From NCBI RefSeq assembly GCF_018402035.1, contig NZ_JAGYJN010000004.1:1-64000 (forward strand): a stretch of DNA of 64,000 nucleotides. The letters run 5' to 3'. The position numbers were made by a program, and so were the translations under genes. The notes beneath the pieces were generated by a model that made no database searches, was not told the DNA's origin, and worked only from the letters and a program-made list of their open reading frames with translations. The stretch's first letter is position 1, and each line of letters starts with the position of its first letter. Positions 54,871-64,000 of the stretch are shown piece after piece. Origin of the DNA: Roseicyclus sp. Lineage in GTDB: Bacteria; Pseudomonadota; Alphaproteobacteria; Rhodobacterales; Rhodobacteraceae.

Positions 54871-55876
54871 AAACCTCTCCGTCCAGAAGATCGGCAAGGT
54901 CGGCCTCGGCGGCGGCGATGTCAAGCGGCGCGGGATGGCTGCGTTGGGCAAGCGCGCGGTCGCAGCGCGCAAGGGCCGCCCCGGTCAAAGCACCTGCATC
55001 GGCCAGAACCAAGGCCATCTCGGCCCGTTCGCCATTGCAATGCAAGATCAGATCGCAGCCCGCCGCGCGTGCCCTTGCGGCGCGTTCACCGATGGGACCG
55101 GGCAGCGCGCCCATCGACAGATCATCGGTCATCAGCGCCCCATCAAAGCCGATCTCGCTGCGGATCATGCCAATCAATTCGCCCGAGAAGGTGGCGGGCA
55201 AATCGGGGTCAATCGCCTCATAAACGATATGGGCGGTCATGCCCAAGGGCAGATCGGCCAAGGGTTTGAAGGCCGCGAAATCGACCCGCATCAATTCGTC
55301 CAAAGACGCGCTCACACGCGGCAGGCTGAGGTGGCTATCCACCTCGCCCAGACCATAGCCGGGCAGATGTTTGAGCACGGGCAAAACACCCCCGGCGCTA
55401 AGCCCTTGGGCCACCGCGCGACCCGCGCCGATCACCGTATCGGGTTCGGTGCCGTAAAGCCGGTTCAACAGCACGGGATGGGTGGTTTCGCGCGCAACAT
55501 CGGCCAGCGGCATGCAATTCACATCAATGCCGACCGCGCGCAGTTCATGCGCGATCAGGCGTGCGCGCAGATACATAGCGCGGGCCGCGCGTGTGGGGCC
55601 TGCTTGCGCCATCTGCTCAAGTGCTGGTCGCCATTGCCGCCAATAGGGCGCGCGCATGCGCTGGACGCGCCCACCCTCTTGATCGATCAAGATCGGCGCA
55701 TCACGCCCCACCGCCGCGCGCAGATCAGAGGTCAGCCCCAAAAGCTGCGTGGGATCTTCGATATTGCGGGCGAAGAGGATAAAGCCCCAAGGCTGGGCTT
55801 CGGCAAAAAAGCGCGCCTCGTCCGGGGAAAGGCGCGGGCCTTCGCAACCAAGGATCGTGGCCGAAAGCCCGGACAT
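54863..55876 (-). CDS. nagZ: Beta-N-acetylhexosaminidase NagZ-type (GH3)
   Basis: Cytoplasmic glycosidase of peptidoglycan recycling, 337 residues. FILFARNIEDPTQL and LIDQEGGRVQRMRAP are typical of NagZ. The catalytic loop reads KHLPGYG where most NagZ have KH(F/I)PGHG, while the dyad segment D-S-H is kept (GEVDSHLSLP), and the nucleophile Asp is in LMTDDLSMGAL. Probably active, though the Tyr for His change near the substrate is unusual. Between scpA and a SPOR protein. Confidence 0.92.
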   Translation of the reverse strand: MSGLSATILGCEGPRLSPDEARFFAEAQPWGFILFARNIEDPTQLLGLTSDLRAAVGRDAPILIDQEGGRVQRMRAPYWRQWRPALEQMAQAGPTRAARAMYLRARLIAHELRAVGIDVNCMPLADVARETTHPVLLNRLYGTEPDTVIGAGRAVAQGLSAGGVLPVLKHLPGYGLGEVDSHLSLPRVSASLDELMRVDFAAFKPLADLPLGMTAHIVYEAIDPDLPATFSGELIGMIRSEIGFDGALMTDDLSMGALPGPIGERAARARAAGCDLILHCNGERAEMALVLADAGALTGAALARCDRALAQRSHPAPLDIAAAEADLADLLDGEVYG

Positions 55877-55880
55877 GCGC

Positions 55881-56837
55881 CTACCTGACCGTCACAGGGA
55901 TACACGGCGCATTGCGCGCAACCAAGGCTGCACAAAAGCGGCGCGATGCGGCCAAATCCTCGAACCCATGGGCGCGCAGACGATAAAATGTTGCCCCGCC
56001 CGAGCTTGCGGATTGAATAACCCGTGCGCGGCCCACGAAGTAATCGGGGAAGCGCGTCAACAGGCGGTCCCACTCGGCCTGCGCGATCTCGGGGCTATCG
56101 AATGCGCCCAGTTGGACAAGCCTTGTACCTTGGGCCAATGCCGCGCCATCCAATTCGCGCACCACAGCCGCGCCAAGTGGCCCGGTGGCCGCCGCGCTGC
56201 TGGCAGAGGCAAGGATCGTCACCGGCCGCACCGGCGGGCGCAGCGACAGGCGAACACCGGGGATCGTGGCGTCAATTGCTTGCATCGGTTCTTGCGTCAC
56301 TTGCGGCAAGGCGGAAAGCGGCGGGGTGATCAGGCTGGCTACTTCCGTGCTGGCCACATCCCCATCATCAGCGCGCGCCATCATCTCGGCAATCAGCGCT
56401 TGGGTCTGGCGCGATGCATCTTGGGGTGTTGGGCGCACATTCTCGGCCGCGTTGGCAAGGGATGCGGAACTCATCGCAACCGCTGTCAGCTCGACAGGTG
56501 GCGGGGCGAGAATAAGCGTATCGGGCACATCGGCTGCTTCCGCACCTTCGGCCAAGCGGTTGACGGCAAGCCCTTGATTGTCGGCCTGCATGCCGCCCGG
56601 ATCTTCGGGCGCGCTGCGCATCGGCCCCTCAAGCGCGCGGATCACCGGCACACCCGAGACATCACGCGCGGCCAATTGAAAGGCCCAAACCGCCATGCCC
56701 ACAACCAAGCCAAGCGATACAAACGCCCCGGCCCAATTCACCACCTGTCCGAATTGCGCCATTACAGGGATACCCGCGCCATGTTCGCGCGTTACCCCAT
56801 AATCGCGATCATCACCGAATGATCCGATGCTTGCCAT
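55881..56837 (-). CDS. SPOR-domain cell-envelope protein
   Basis: 318 residues with a membrane helix at about 33-52 (VVNWAGAFVSLGLVVGMAVWAF), a long disordered periplasmic linker, and a C-terminal SPOR domain (about 238-318: LVQLGAFDSPEIAQAEWDRL, FYRLRAHGFEDLAASRRFC). SPOR domains bind denuded septal peptidoglycan, so a division role is likely. It lies four bases upstream of nagZ; the argS stop is 90 bases further upstream. Confidence 0.9.
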   Translation of the reverse strand: MASIGSFGDDRDYGVTREHGAGIPVMAQFGQVVNWAGAFVSLGLVVGMAVWAFQLAARDVSGVPVIRALEGPMRSAPEDPGGMQADNQGLAVNRLAEGAEAADVPDTLILAPPPVELTAVAMSSASLANAAENVRPTPQDASRQTQALIAEMMARADDGDVASTEVASLITPPLSALPQVTQEPMQAIDATIPGVRLSLRPPVRPVTILASASSAAATGPLGAAVVRELDGAALAQGTRLVQLGAFDSPEIAQAEWDRLLTRFPDYFVGRARVIQSASSGGATFYRLRAHGFEDLAASRRFCAALVARNAPCIPVTVR

Positions 56838-56927
56838 ATCCTGCTACGCCTGCTCTTGTTCCCCGTTTGCGTGCCTCGCGACACCGGGGTTTGCCTGTAC
56901 CGTCCCGCCGACAGGAGGTCTAACGCC

Positions 56928-58658
56928 TCACATTTTATCGGCAGGTTGTACGCCCAAGATACCAAGACCGTTGGAAATAACAATCGCCACGGCACGGATC
57001 ATGGCAAATTTCCCACGGCTTGTGGCAAGATCATCCTCTTGCAAGAAGCGCAGCGCAGGCTCGCCATTGCCCTTGTTCCACAGCGCATGGAAATCGCTGG
57101 CCAGCTCATAAAGGTAAAAGGCGATGCGGTGCGGCTCATGCGCCTCGGCGGCACTTTCGACCAGACGCGGCCAATGGGCGAGTTTTGCCACCAGCGCCAA
57201 TTCCGCCGGATCGCTGATCGCGGCCAGATCATCAGCGCCGCCCGGCATAATCCCAAGCTCGGCCCCTTTGCGCAGTACCGATTGGACGCGCGCATGGGCA
57301 TATTGCACATAAAAGACCGGGTTGTCCTTGGATTGCTCGCGCACCTTGTCGACGTCGAAATCCAAGGGCGCGTCGTTCTTGCGGGTGAGCATCACAAAAC
57401 GCGTGACGTCAGGGCCCACCATCTCGACCACATCGCGCAAGGTCACGAAGGTGCCCGCGCGCTTGGACATTTTCAACTCTTGATCGCCGCGCTTAAGGCG
57501 CACAAGCTGCATCAGCTTGATGTCAAGCGGCACACGGTTGTTCGACAAAGCCGCAACGGCCGCCTTCATCCGCTTGACATAGCCGCCGTGATCGGCCCCG
57601 AAAATATCGATCAACTCGTCAAAGCCACGGGTGATCTTGTCGTAGTGATAGGCGATGTCGGGGGCGAAATAGGTCCATGATCCGTCCGATTTCATCACCG
57701 GGCGGTCGACATCATCACCAAATTCGCTGGATTTGAACAGCGTCTGCTCGCGCGGTTCCCAATCCTCGGGGGTTTTGCCTTTGGGCGGCTCGAGCACGCC
57801 TTCATAGATCAAGCCCTTACCGCGCAAATCGGCAAGGGCTGCTTCGATCCGGCCTGTGCCATAAAGCGATTTCTCGGAATAAAAGACATCCATCTCGACG
57901 CCGAGCGTGGCCAGATCCTCGCGGATCAAGACCAGCATCCGGTCAGTGGCGAAATCGCGGATCGCGCTCAGCCAGACCGCTTCATCCTGGCCGAGATAGG
58001 CATCGCCAACTTCGTCCTTGAGCGCTTGGCCCACCTCGATCAGGTAATCGCCGGGATAGGTGCCATCGGCAAAGGCCACCTCTTGGCCATGTGCCTCAAG
58101 ATAGCGCAGATAGACCGAGCGGGCCAAAACATCGACCTGCGCGCCGCCATCATTGATGTAGTATTCGCGCGTGACGTCATGGCCGGTGAAATCCAAAAGC
58201 CGCGCGAGCGCATCGCCAAAGACCGCGCCGCGGGTATGGCCCACATGCAACGGCCCCGTCGGGTTGGCCGAGACATACTCGACATTGATCCGCCGCCCTT
58301 GGCCCAGCGCCGAGCGGCCATAGCTTGCCGATTGCGCCAAGATCGTCGCCACGACGCCACGCCATGCAGCGGCGGTCAGCCGCAGGTTCAGAAAACCCGG
58401 CCCCGCCACCTCGGCGCTGGCGATGCGCGCATCTTTCGTCAGCTTCTCGGCGAGTGCGACGGCGATCTCGCGCGGGTTCATGCCCGCGGGCTTGGCCAGC
58501 ACCATCGCCGCATTGGTCGCCATATCGCCATGCGCCGCATCGCGCGGCGGCTCGACCGCGACCGCGCGCATATCAAGGCCCGCAGGCAAGCGGCCCTCGG
58601 CACACATCTCGTTCAGCGCGGCGAGAACCGTGGCATGAATATCGGCAAACATCGTCAT
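56928..58658 (-). CDS. argS: Arginyl-tRNA synthetase
   Basis: Class I aminoacyl-tRNA synthetase, 576 residues. N-terminal Add-1 domain, HIGH-type motif in [18 protein letters not shown] (about 130-147), the KMSK-like segment ([12 protein letters not shown]) and the C-terminal anticodon-binding domain. Length is typical. Upstream is the dGTPase gene. Confidence 0.97.
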   Translation of the reverse strand: MTMFADIHATVLAALNEMCAEGRLPAGLDMRAVAVEPPRDAAHGDMATNAAMVLAKPAGMNPREIAVALAEKLTKDARIASAEVAGPGFLNLRLTAAAWRGVVATILAQSASYGRSALGQGRRINVEYVSANPTGPLHVGHTRGAVFGDALARLLDFTGHDVTREYYINDGGAQVDVLARSVYLRYLEAHGQEVAFADGTYPGDYLIEVGQALKDEVGDAYLGQDEAVWLSAIRDFATDRMLVLIREDLATLGVEMDVFYSEKSLYGTGRIEAALADLRGKGLIYEGVLEPPKGKTPEDWEPREQTLFKSSEFGDDVDRPVMKSDGSWTYFAPDIAYHYDKITRGFDELIDIFGADHGGYVKRMKAAVAALSNNRVPLDIKLMQLVRLKRGDQELKMSKRAGTFVTLRDVVEMVGPDVTRFVMLTRKNDAPLDFDVDKVREQSKDNPVFYVQYAHARVQSVLRKGAELGIMPGGADDLAAISDPAELALVAKLAHWPRLVESAAEAHEPHRIAFYLYELASDFHALWNKGNGEPALRFLQEDDLATSRGKFAMIRAVAIVISNGLGILGVQPADKM

Positions 58659-58741
58659 TTCTACATCCTCGGGTGGTGTGCCAGCCTAGTATCACGGCAA
58701 CGCCCAAGGTCAATCAGGCGTGGACCGCAAAGCCCGCTTGC

Positions 58742-59911
58742 TCAGCCATAACCGCCCTGCCCCACGGCCGCGCCACCGCAGAACTGGCTATGGGTCAAAA
58801 GCGCGAAACGGTCGGTCATGCCCGCGATATAATCGCACACGATCCGCGCAAGCGCTGTCTCATCGCCCATGATCGCCGCCACATCATGGCGCCACTGCTT
58901 GGGCAGCAGGTCGGGATGGGCCATGAAATGGGGAAACAGATCGCGCACCACGCCCGTGACCTCGGCGCGCATCACCACGACCGATGGCGCGCGATACATG
59001 CGCTCGAACAAAAAGGCGCGGATGACTTTCAGATCCGTGAACACGCCTTGCGAAAAGCGGATGATCGGGCGACCGGCGGCGCGGATATCATGGGGGCTAT
59101 GGGGGTCAAGCGCCGCCAGTTCCGCCCGCGCATAGCCGATCACATCCTCGACCAAGACACCGAAGAAGCGGCGCAGCGCCTCGTGGCGGCGGCGGTAATA
59201 GTTGAGATCGGGATAGGCCGCATCAACGGCAGCAAAGCAGCGGTCCAGAATGGGCAGCTGCGCCAATTCATCGCTCGAGAAGAGCTCGGCCCTCAGCCCA
59301 TCATGCAGATCGTGATGGTTATAAGCGATATCATCGGCAATGGCGGCCACCTGCGCCTCGGCGCTGGCATGGGTAGAGAGTTCCAGATCAACCTGTTCGC
59401 AGGCCGAAGCCAGCGCCCAAGGGATCGGCGCGCCCACCGGGCCATTATGTTTGGCAATCCCCTCAAGCGTTTCCCAACTCAGGTTCAAGCCATCGAAATC
59501 GGCGTAGTGCCGCTCCAGATGGGTCACAATGCGGATCGCTTGCGCATTGTGATCAAAGCCGCCGAAAGGCGCCATCAAATCTTGCAAGGCATCCTCGCCC
59601 GTATGGCCGAAAGGCGGATGGCCCAGATCATGGGCCAGCGCCACGGCCTCGGTCAGATCCTCATCCAGCCCCAAGGCGCGTGCGATGGTGCGCGCCACCT
59701 GCGCCACCTCGATCGAATGGGTCAGCCGCGTGCGGAAATAATCGCCCTCATGTTCCACGAAAACTTGTGTCTTGTGTTTGAGCCGGCGAAAGGCCGAGGC
59801 ATGGATGATCCGGTCGCGGTCACGCTGAAAGGGTGAGCGAAAGGTGCTTTCATCTTCCACCACCCGGCGACCCCGGGTCAGGCTTGGATCGCAGGCATAG
59901 GGCGCGCGCAT
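58742..59911 (-). CDS. dgt: dGTPase-like nucleotide triphosphohydrolase
   Basis: HD-domain enzyme that cleaves dNTPs to nucleoside and triphosphate. 389 residues from the ATG at 59911 (MRAPYACDP, the usual Rhodobacterales N-terminus); another ATG at 59950 would add 13 residues. It has FQRDRDRIIHASAFRRLKHK, R-THSIEVAQ and the HD motif HDLGHPPFGHTGED. Divergent from the Fe-S gene, whose start is 87 bases away. Confidence 0.94.
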   Translation of the reverse strand: MRAPYACDPSLTRGRRVVEDESTFRSPFQRDRDRIIHASAFRRLKHKTQVFVEHEGDYFRTRLTHSIEVAQVARTIARALGLDEDLTEAVALAHDLGHPPFGHTGEDALQDLMAPFGGFDHNAQAIRIVTHLERHYADFDGLNLSWETLEGIAKHNGPVGAPIPWALASACEQVDLELSTHASAEAQVAAIADDIAYNHHDLHDGLRAELFSSDELAQLPILDRCFAAVDAAYPDLNYYRRRHEALRRFFGVLVEDVIGYARAELAALDPHSPHDIRAAGRPIIRFSQGVFTDLKVIRAFLFERMYRAPSVVVMRAEVTGVVRDLFPHFMAHPDLLPKQWRHDVAAIMGDETALARIVCDYIAGMTDRFALLTHSQFCGGAAVGQGGYG

Positions 59912-59997
59912 CTGGATATTCCGCTTCTTGTAGGCCTTGGCTTGTTTCATATATGCTAAGCATCGGAAATGCGACAGCGCCGCAAAGGACTTCGCCC

Positions 59998-60336
59998 ATG
60001 ACCCTGACACTGACCCTTCCGCCCAAGGTCACGCCACGCGCTTTCGCGCGGCTGGCTGAAATCAACGCCACGACAGGCGCGGCCAAAGCGCTGCGTATCG
60101 CGGTCGATGGGGGGGGATGCTCGGGTTTTCAATATGATATACGCCTCGACGACCCGTCAGCCGATGATTTGGTTTTGGAAAGTGACGGCCAAAAGGTGGT
60201 GGTCGACAGCGTTTCGCTGCCGTTTCTGGCCGATGCCGTGATCGACTTCACCGAAGAGTTGATAGGTGCGCGCTTCACCATCGCCAACCCCAACGCCACC
60301 TCGTCTTGCGGCTGTGGCACATCGTTTTCGATGTAA
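59998..60336 (+). CDS. erpA: Iron-sulfur cluster insertion protein ErpA/IscA type
   Basis: A-type Fe-S carrier of 112 residues from the ATG at 59998. The three ligand cysteines are present: one in GGGCSGFQY and two in SSCGCGTSF. It supplies clusters to apo-proteins. Naming as ErpA rather than IscA or SufA is by habit in this order and is not proven. AAGGA lies before the ATG. Confidence 0.92.
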   Translation: MTLTLTLPPKVTPRAFARLAEINATTGAAKALRIAVDGGGCSGFQYDIRLDDPSADDLVLESDGQKVVVDSVSLPFLADAVIDFTEELIGARFTIANPNATSSCGCGTSFSM

Positions 60337-60399
60337 GCTTGCACCCCATGCGCCCGCATGGGAGACCCGGCGCGACAGACGAAACTGACGGGGCATGCC

Positions 60400-61179
60400 A
60401 TGAAGATCGCGAGTTTCAACATCAACGGGATCAAGGCGCGCTTTGAAGCGCTCAGCGCATGGCTGGATGAATTCAAGCCTGACGTCGCGCTTTTGCAAGA
60501 AATCAAATCCGTCGATGAGGGTTTTCCCCGAGAACATTTTGAGGATATGGGCTACCGCGTCGAAACCCACGGCCAAAAGGGCTTCAACGGGGTAGCGATC
60601 TTGTCGCGCTTGCCCCTAGAGGATGTGACCCGCGGCCTGCCGGGTGATGCAAGCGACGAACAGGCCCGCTGGATCGAAGCGACCGTGATTGGCGCGCGCG
60701 CGGTGCGCATCTGTGGCCTCTACCTGCCCAATGGCAACCCGGCGCCGGGGCCGAAATACGACTATAAGCTTGCATGGATGGCCCGGATGGAGGCGCATGC
60801 GCGCAGCCTTTTGGCGCAAGAGATGCCCTTAGTCCTTGCGGGCGATTACAATGTTATCCCACAAGACGCCGACGCCGCCCGCCCCGAGGTTTGGCGCGAG
60901 GATGCACTCGCCTTGCCGCAAAGCCGCGCGGCCTTTCGCCGGTTGCTCAACCTTGGCTTTACCGATGCGATCCGCGCGCGCATGCCCCAGCCCGGGCTTT
61001 ACAGCTTTTGGGATTATCAGGCGGGTGCTTGGGAAAAGAACAACGGCATCCGCATCGATCATCTGCTGCTCAGCCCACAGGCCGCAGATTTGCTCATTGA
61101 TTGCGGCATCGACAAGGCCGTGCGTGCGGGCGAAAAACCCTCCGATCACGTGCCCGTCTGGATCGAGCTCGACGCCTGA
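60400..61179 (+). CDS. xthA: Exodeoxyribonuclease III
   Basis: AP endonuclease and 3'-5' exonuclease of base-excision repair, 259 residues from the ATG at 60400. Motifs: IASFNINGIKARF (start), LLQEIKS with the catalytic Glu, GDYNVIP, and the C-terminal SDHVPVW with the catalytic Asp-His. It follows erpA by 63 bases. Confidence 0.96.
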   Translation: MKIASFNINGIKARFEALSAWLDEFKPDVALLQEIKSVDEGFPREHFEDMGYRVETHGQKGFNGVAILSRLPLEDVTRGLPGDASDEQARWIEATVIGARAVRICGLYLPNGNPAPGPKYDYKLAWMARMEAHARSLLAQEMPLVLAGDYNVIPQDADAARPEVWREDALALPQSRAAFRRLLNLGFTDAIRARMPQPGLYSFWDYQAGAWEKNNGIRIDHLLLSPQAADLLIDCGIDKAVRAGEKPSDHVPVWIELDA

Positions 61180-61502
61180 ACCATCAACGGTCCGTGCAAT
61201 CAGCTTTGGTCGCGCGGCGGTGTGCTCTGCGACAGCATACGCCGCGCCTCGGGGAAACTGGTGTTTTCCCCTGCGAAAAACGAGAGTATTTCGCCCCCTT
61301 CCCATCATCGCGACCTTGCGGCGCGGGCATTGCATCACGCCGGATGACGCCAATATTTTTTTGACCTCGCCGCAACGGGCCTGCTCACGTAACATCACCG
61401 TCACATATGCGGGTTAATTGCCACCCACGGGCTGGTCGCGAGGGCCAGCTTTTCATTTCCTGACCGATACACGCGCCGGGCGACCGGGCGGAGGAGATTT
61501 AG
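61180..61502. other. Intergenic region before ugpB
   Basis: 323 bases with no gene. GGGGAAA (61251-61257) pairs with TTTCCCC (61265-61271), a hairpin that may end xthA transcription although no T run follows. The promoter for ugpB should lie right of it; no PhoB box was recognised. The ribosome site GGAGGAG precedes the ugpB ATG. Confidence 0.5.
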
Positions 61503-62825
61503 ATGACATTCAGCAAGATTGCAGCAGCAGGCACCGTCAGCTTGCTCGCCTTGGTCAGCGCCGCACAGGCCCAGACCCAGATCGATTGGTGGCACGCCAT
61601 GGGTGGCGAGCTTGGCGAAAAGACCGAAGCGCTGGCCACCGCCTTCAACGCGGCCCAAAGCGAATTCGTCGTAGTTCCCAGCTATCGTGGCTCCTACACC
61701 GAGACGATGACCGGCGCGATCGCGGCCTTCCGCGCAGGCGAGCAGCCCGATATCGTGCAGGTGTTTGAAGTTGGCACCGGCACCATGATGGCCGCCGAAG
61801 GCGCCATCGTTCCCGTCTACCAGCTGATGGCTGATGCCGGCGCGGAATTCGACCCCTCGGCCTTCCTGCCCGCCGTCGTCGGTTACTACACCGACCCCGA
61901 AGGCAACATGTTGTCGATGCCCTTTAACTCATCGACGCCGATCATGTACTACAACAAGAACGTCTTTGCTGCCGCTGGCCTCGACCCCGAGCAGGCACCG
62001 CGCACTTGGGCGGATGTGGAAGCGTTCTCGCGCCAGATCATGGCGTCGGGTGCGGCTGAATGTGGCTTCACCACCGGTTGGGTGAGCTGGGTGCAGCTCG
62101 AGAATTTCTCGGCTTGGCACAATCAGCAGATCGGCACGCTGGAGAACGGCTTTGGCGGTCTTGAGACCGAGCTGACCTTCAACGGCCCGGTGCAGGTGCG
62201 TCATTGGGAAAACCTCGCCCGCTGGCAGCAAGAGGGCGTGTTCCAGTATGGCGGCCCCGGCGGCGGTGCTGATGCCCCCCCGATGTTCTATTCGCAAAAG
62301 TGCGGCATGTATATGAACTCCTCTGCCTCGCGCGCCGGCGTTCTGAACAACACCCCCGATTTCGAAGTCGGCATCGGCATGCTGCCCTATTACGATGATG
62401 TTGCAGGTGCACCGCAGAACTCGATCATCGGTGGCGCGACCTTGTGGGTTCTCGCTGGCGGCAGTGCCGAAGAACAGCGCGGCGTGGCCGCCTTCTTCAA
62501 CTTCCTCTCCTCGCCCGAAGTTCAGGCCCAGTGGCACCAGGACACCGGCTATCTGCCGATCACGCAGGCCGCCTATGAGCTGAGCGAAGCGCAGGGCTAT
62601 TATGCCGCCAACCCCGGCGCCGACACCTCGATCATGCAAATGACGCTGAACGCGCCGACCTCCAACTCCAAGGGTCTGCGTTTTGGCAACTACGTGCAGA
62701 TCCGTGGTGTGATCGACGAAGAGTTCCAGCGCCTTTTGGCAGGGAGCGTCGATGCACAAGGCGCGCTTGATGCGGTCGTGGCACGCGGCAACGCGCTGAT
62801 CCGCGAATTCGAAGCAGCCAACTGA
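61503..62825 (+). CDS. ugpB: sn-Glycerol-3-phosphate ABC transporter, binding protein
   Basis: Periplasmic solute-binding protein, 440 residues. A signal peptide is visible (residues 1-23, ending AAQA before QTQIDWW). The pattern WWHAMGGELG, FNSSTPIMYYNKNVF and LWVLAGG matches the UgpB subgroup of extracellular solute-binding protein family 1. Glycerol-3-phosphate or its diesters are the expected ligands. It is the first gene of ugpBAE, with a hairpin after it. Confidence 0.92.
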   Translation: MTFSKIAAAGTVSLLALVSAAQAQTQIDWWHAMGGELGEKTEALATAFNAAQSEFVVVPSYRGSYTETMTGAIAAFRAGEQPDIVQVFEVGTGTMMAAEGAIVPVYQLMADAGAEFDPSAFLPAVVGYYTDPEGNMLSMPFNSSTPIMYYNKNVFAAAGLDPEQAPRTWADVEAFSRQIMASGAAECGFTTGWVSWVQLENFSAWHNQQIGTLENGFGGLETELTFNGPVQVRHWENLARWQQEGVFQYGGPGGGADAPPMFYSQKCGMYMNSSASRAGVLNNTPDFEVGIGMLPYYDDVAGAPQNSIIGGATLWVLAGGSAEEQRGVAAFFNFLSSPEVQAQWHQDTGYLPITQAAYELSEAQGYYAANPGADTSIMQMTLNAPTSNSKGLRFGNYVQIRGVIDEEFQRLLAGSVDAQGALDAVVARGNALIREFEAAN

Positions 62826-62840
62826 TCGGTAACACATCTT

Positions 62841-62876
62841 GGCCCGCGCCGCCCTCACGGTGGCGCGGGCCTTTCT
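62841..62876 (+). terminator. Strong hairpin between ugpB and ugpA
   Basis: Ten-base-pair perfect stem GGCCCGCGCC (62841-62850) with GGCGCGGGCC (62862-62871), then CTTTCTT. In binding-protein operons such a hairpin partly terminates or protects the upstream message, raising the binding protein over the permease. Confidence 0.75.
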
Positions 62877-62891
62877 TGCCACGGGGGCGGC

Positions 62892-63779
62892 ATGCAGACC
62901 AAACGGACGATTTTCGGCAACAAAGGGCTGCCCTATCTTTTGCTGGCCCCCCAGCTTGTCATTACCGCGATCTTCTTTCTTTGGCCCGCAGGGCAAGCGG
63001 TGCGCCAATCCTTTTTGCGCGAAGATGCCTTTGGCCTGTCGACGACCTTCGTGGGCCTGCGCAACTACCGCGCGCTGTTTGACAATCCCGAATATCTCGA
63101 CGCGTTGCAGGTGACGGTCGTGTTTTCGATTGCCACGGTCGTTTTGTCGCTTAGCATCGCGCTTGTGCTGGCGCTGGCCGTTGACCGGATGCTGCGCAGC
63201 GCCGGCACCTATACCACGCTGTTGATCTGGCCCTATGCGGTGGCACCCGCTGTGGCGGGCATCTTGTGGTGGTTCATCTTCAACCCCGCCATCGGCATCC
63301 TGCCCTTCGTGCTGGAACAGACGATGGGCTATGATTGGAACCACAACCTGAACGGGCGCGACGCGATGATCTTGGTCATCATTGCTGCCGTGTGGAAGCA
63401 GATCAGCTATAATTTCTTGTTCTTCTTGGCGGGGCTGCAATCCATCCCCACCAGCCTGCGCGAGGCCGCCGCCATCGATGGCGCGGGGCCATTCAAGCGC
63501 TTTTGGACAATCACCTTGCCGCTCTTGTCGCCCACGACCTTTTTCCTTTTGGTGGTCAATGTCGTGTTCACGCTGTTTGACACCTTCGCCATCATCGACG
63601 CCACAACCGGCGGCGGCCCAGCGCAGGCGACCAATATCTTGGTCTACAAGGTTTATGACGATGGTTTCGTCGGTCTGAACCTCGGCTCATCAGCGGCGCA
63701 ATCGGTGATCTTGATGATGATCGTGATGGTGCTGACCTTCATCCAGTTCCGCTATGTGGAACGCAAGGTCACTTACTAA
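62892..63779 (+). CDS. ugpA: sn-Glycerol-3-phosphate ABC transporter permease
   Basis: Inner-membrane permease of 295 residues with six helices and the EAA loop ([24 protein letters not shown]) that contacts the ATPase. It is of the MalF-like type. It pairs with UgpE, which follows by 13 bases. Confidence 0.93.
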   Translation: MQTKRTIFGNKGLPYLLLAPQLVITAIFFLWPAGQAVRQSFLREDAFGLSTTFVGLRNYRALFDNPEYLDALQVTVVFSIATVVLSLSIALVLALAVDRMLRSAGTYTTLLIWPYAVAPAVAGILWWFIFNPAIGILPFVLEQTMGYDWNHNLNGRDAMILVIIAAVWKQISYNFLFFLAGLQSIPTSLREAAAIDGAGPFKRFWTITLPLLSPTTFFLLVVNVVFTLFDTFAIIDATTGGGPAQATNILVYKVYDDGFVGLNLGSSAAQSVILMMIVMVLTFIQFRYVERKVTY

Positions 63780-63792
63780 GGGGGCACAGGAC

Positions 63793-64000
63793 ATGGTCGA
63801 GAACCAACGTTGGCTTGATATTTTCGCGCATGTGATCTTGATCCTTGGCGTGGCAACCGTGGCGTTCCCGGTCTATGTCGCGGTCATCGCCTCGACCCAT
63901 ACGCCTGCGGCTTTCATGTCCGGCACCATCCCGCTGTTGCCCAGCACCCATGCACCGGCAAGCTATGGCGATGTTCTAGCCGGGGGTGTGGCGGCACAGA
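63793..64000 (+). CDS. ugpE: sn-Glycerol-3-phosphate ABC transporter permease (partial)
   Basis: Starts with ATG at 63793 behind ACAGG and runs off the end of the window after 69 codons. The visible N-terminus (MVENQRWLDIFAHVILILG, then VAFPVYVAVIASTH) is the first membrane helix and loop of UgpE/MalG-type permeases. The ATPase UgpC is expected beyond the window. Confidence 0.88.
   Translation, partial: MVENQRWLDIFAHVILILGVATVAFPVYVAVIASTHTPAAFMSGTIPLLPSTHAPASYGDVLAGGVAAQ

Noticed and set aside
61929..63440. Minus-strand open frame of 503 codons
   Set aside because: Antisense to ugpB and ugpA, which are well supported.

Overview
The window is high-GC chromosomal DNA from an alphaproteobacterium of the order Rhodobacterales (Rhodobacter/Roseobacter relatives). 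Supporting signs are a Fla1-type flagellar cluster arranged like that of Rhodobacter (Cereibacter) sphaeroides, with its own sigma-54 and a FleT-like activator; an fdsGBACD formate dehydrogenase operon; GapR; a DUF4167 protein; a scpA-scpB-nagZ-SPOR-argS-dGTPase block; and a Ugp-type ABC transporter. Species cannot be named from sequence reading alone.

Region 1 (1-602) is non-coding with two related imperfect repeats, then the flagellin terminator. Region 2 (603-25159) is the flagellar block. On the minus strand it holds a large repeat-bearing flagellin. On the plus strand follows a flagellar-type sigma-54 gene (rpoN2), which converges with a four-gene minus-strand operon of unknown role: a single-membrane-pass coiled-coil protein in the position of MotF, a PDZ-like membrane protein, and two cyclic-nucleotide-binding-fold proteins. 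Next come the fliKLMNOPQR-flhB-orf80 and fleT-fliEFGHIJ operons. Plus-strand fliS and several small unknown genes close the block. I read five sigma-54 (-24/-12) promoter candidates with GG-N10-GC spacing, in front of fliC, the four-gene operon, fliK, fleT and the fliS operon. The cluster therefore looks internally wired: RpoN2 plus FleT, with a FleQ partner expected outside the window. Export apparatus (FliOPQR/FlhB), ATPase complex (FliHIJ), MS and C rings (FliF/G/M/N), rod adaptor (FliE), hook-length control (FliK) and FliS are present. FlhA, hook and most rod genes, MotAB and FliD are not in the window.

Region 3 (25244-28635) is accessory: a voltage-gated-type K+ channel, a bactofilin, then a scar holding three gene remnants (a lipoamide-dehydrogenase-like fragment, the tail of an ATP synthase gamma subunit, a collapsed IS5-like transposase) beside tRNA-Thr(TGT).

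Region 4 (28754-36090) is housekeeping: a sulfotransferase-like unknown, gapR, ksgA, a DUF4167 gene, prfA-prmC, a DUF1499 gene, a cold-shock gene and a small membrane stress-type protein. Region 5 (36244-40536) is a three-gene MacB/DevBCA-like exporter. Region 6 (40597-47588) is the soluble NAD-linked molybdenum formate dehydrogenase operon with its LysR regulator and a candidate operator. Region 7 (47665-53006) holds a homocysteine S-methyltransferase, tRNA-Leu(TAG), a degenerate Hint-domain protein, the NAD(P)H-hydrate repair enzyme and glnB-glnA. Region 8 (53081-61179) carries scpB-scpA-nagZ-SPOR-argS-dgt on the minus strand, then an ErpA-type Fe-S protein and exonuclease III. Region 9 (61503-64000) is a Ugp-type transporter, ugpB-ugpA-ugpE, with ugpE cut by the window end.

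Many long reading frames antisense to real genes occur because of the GC bias and were left out.
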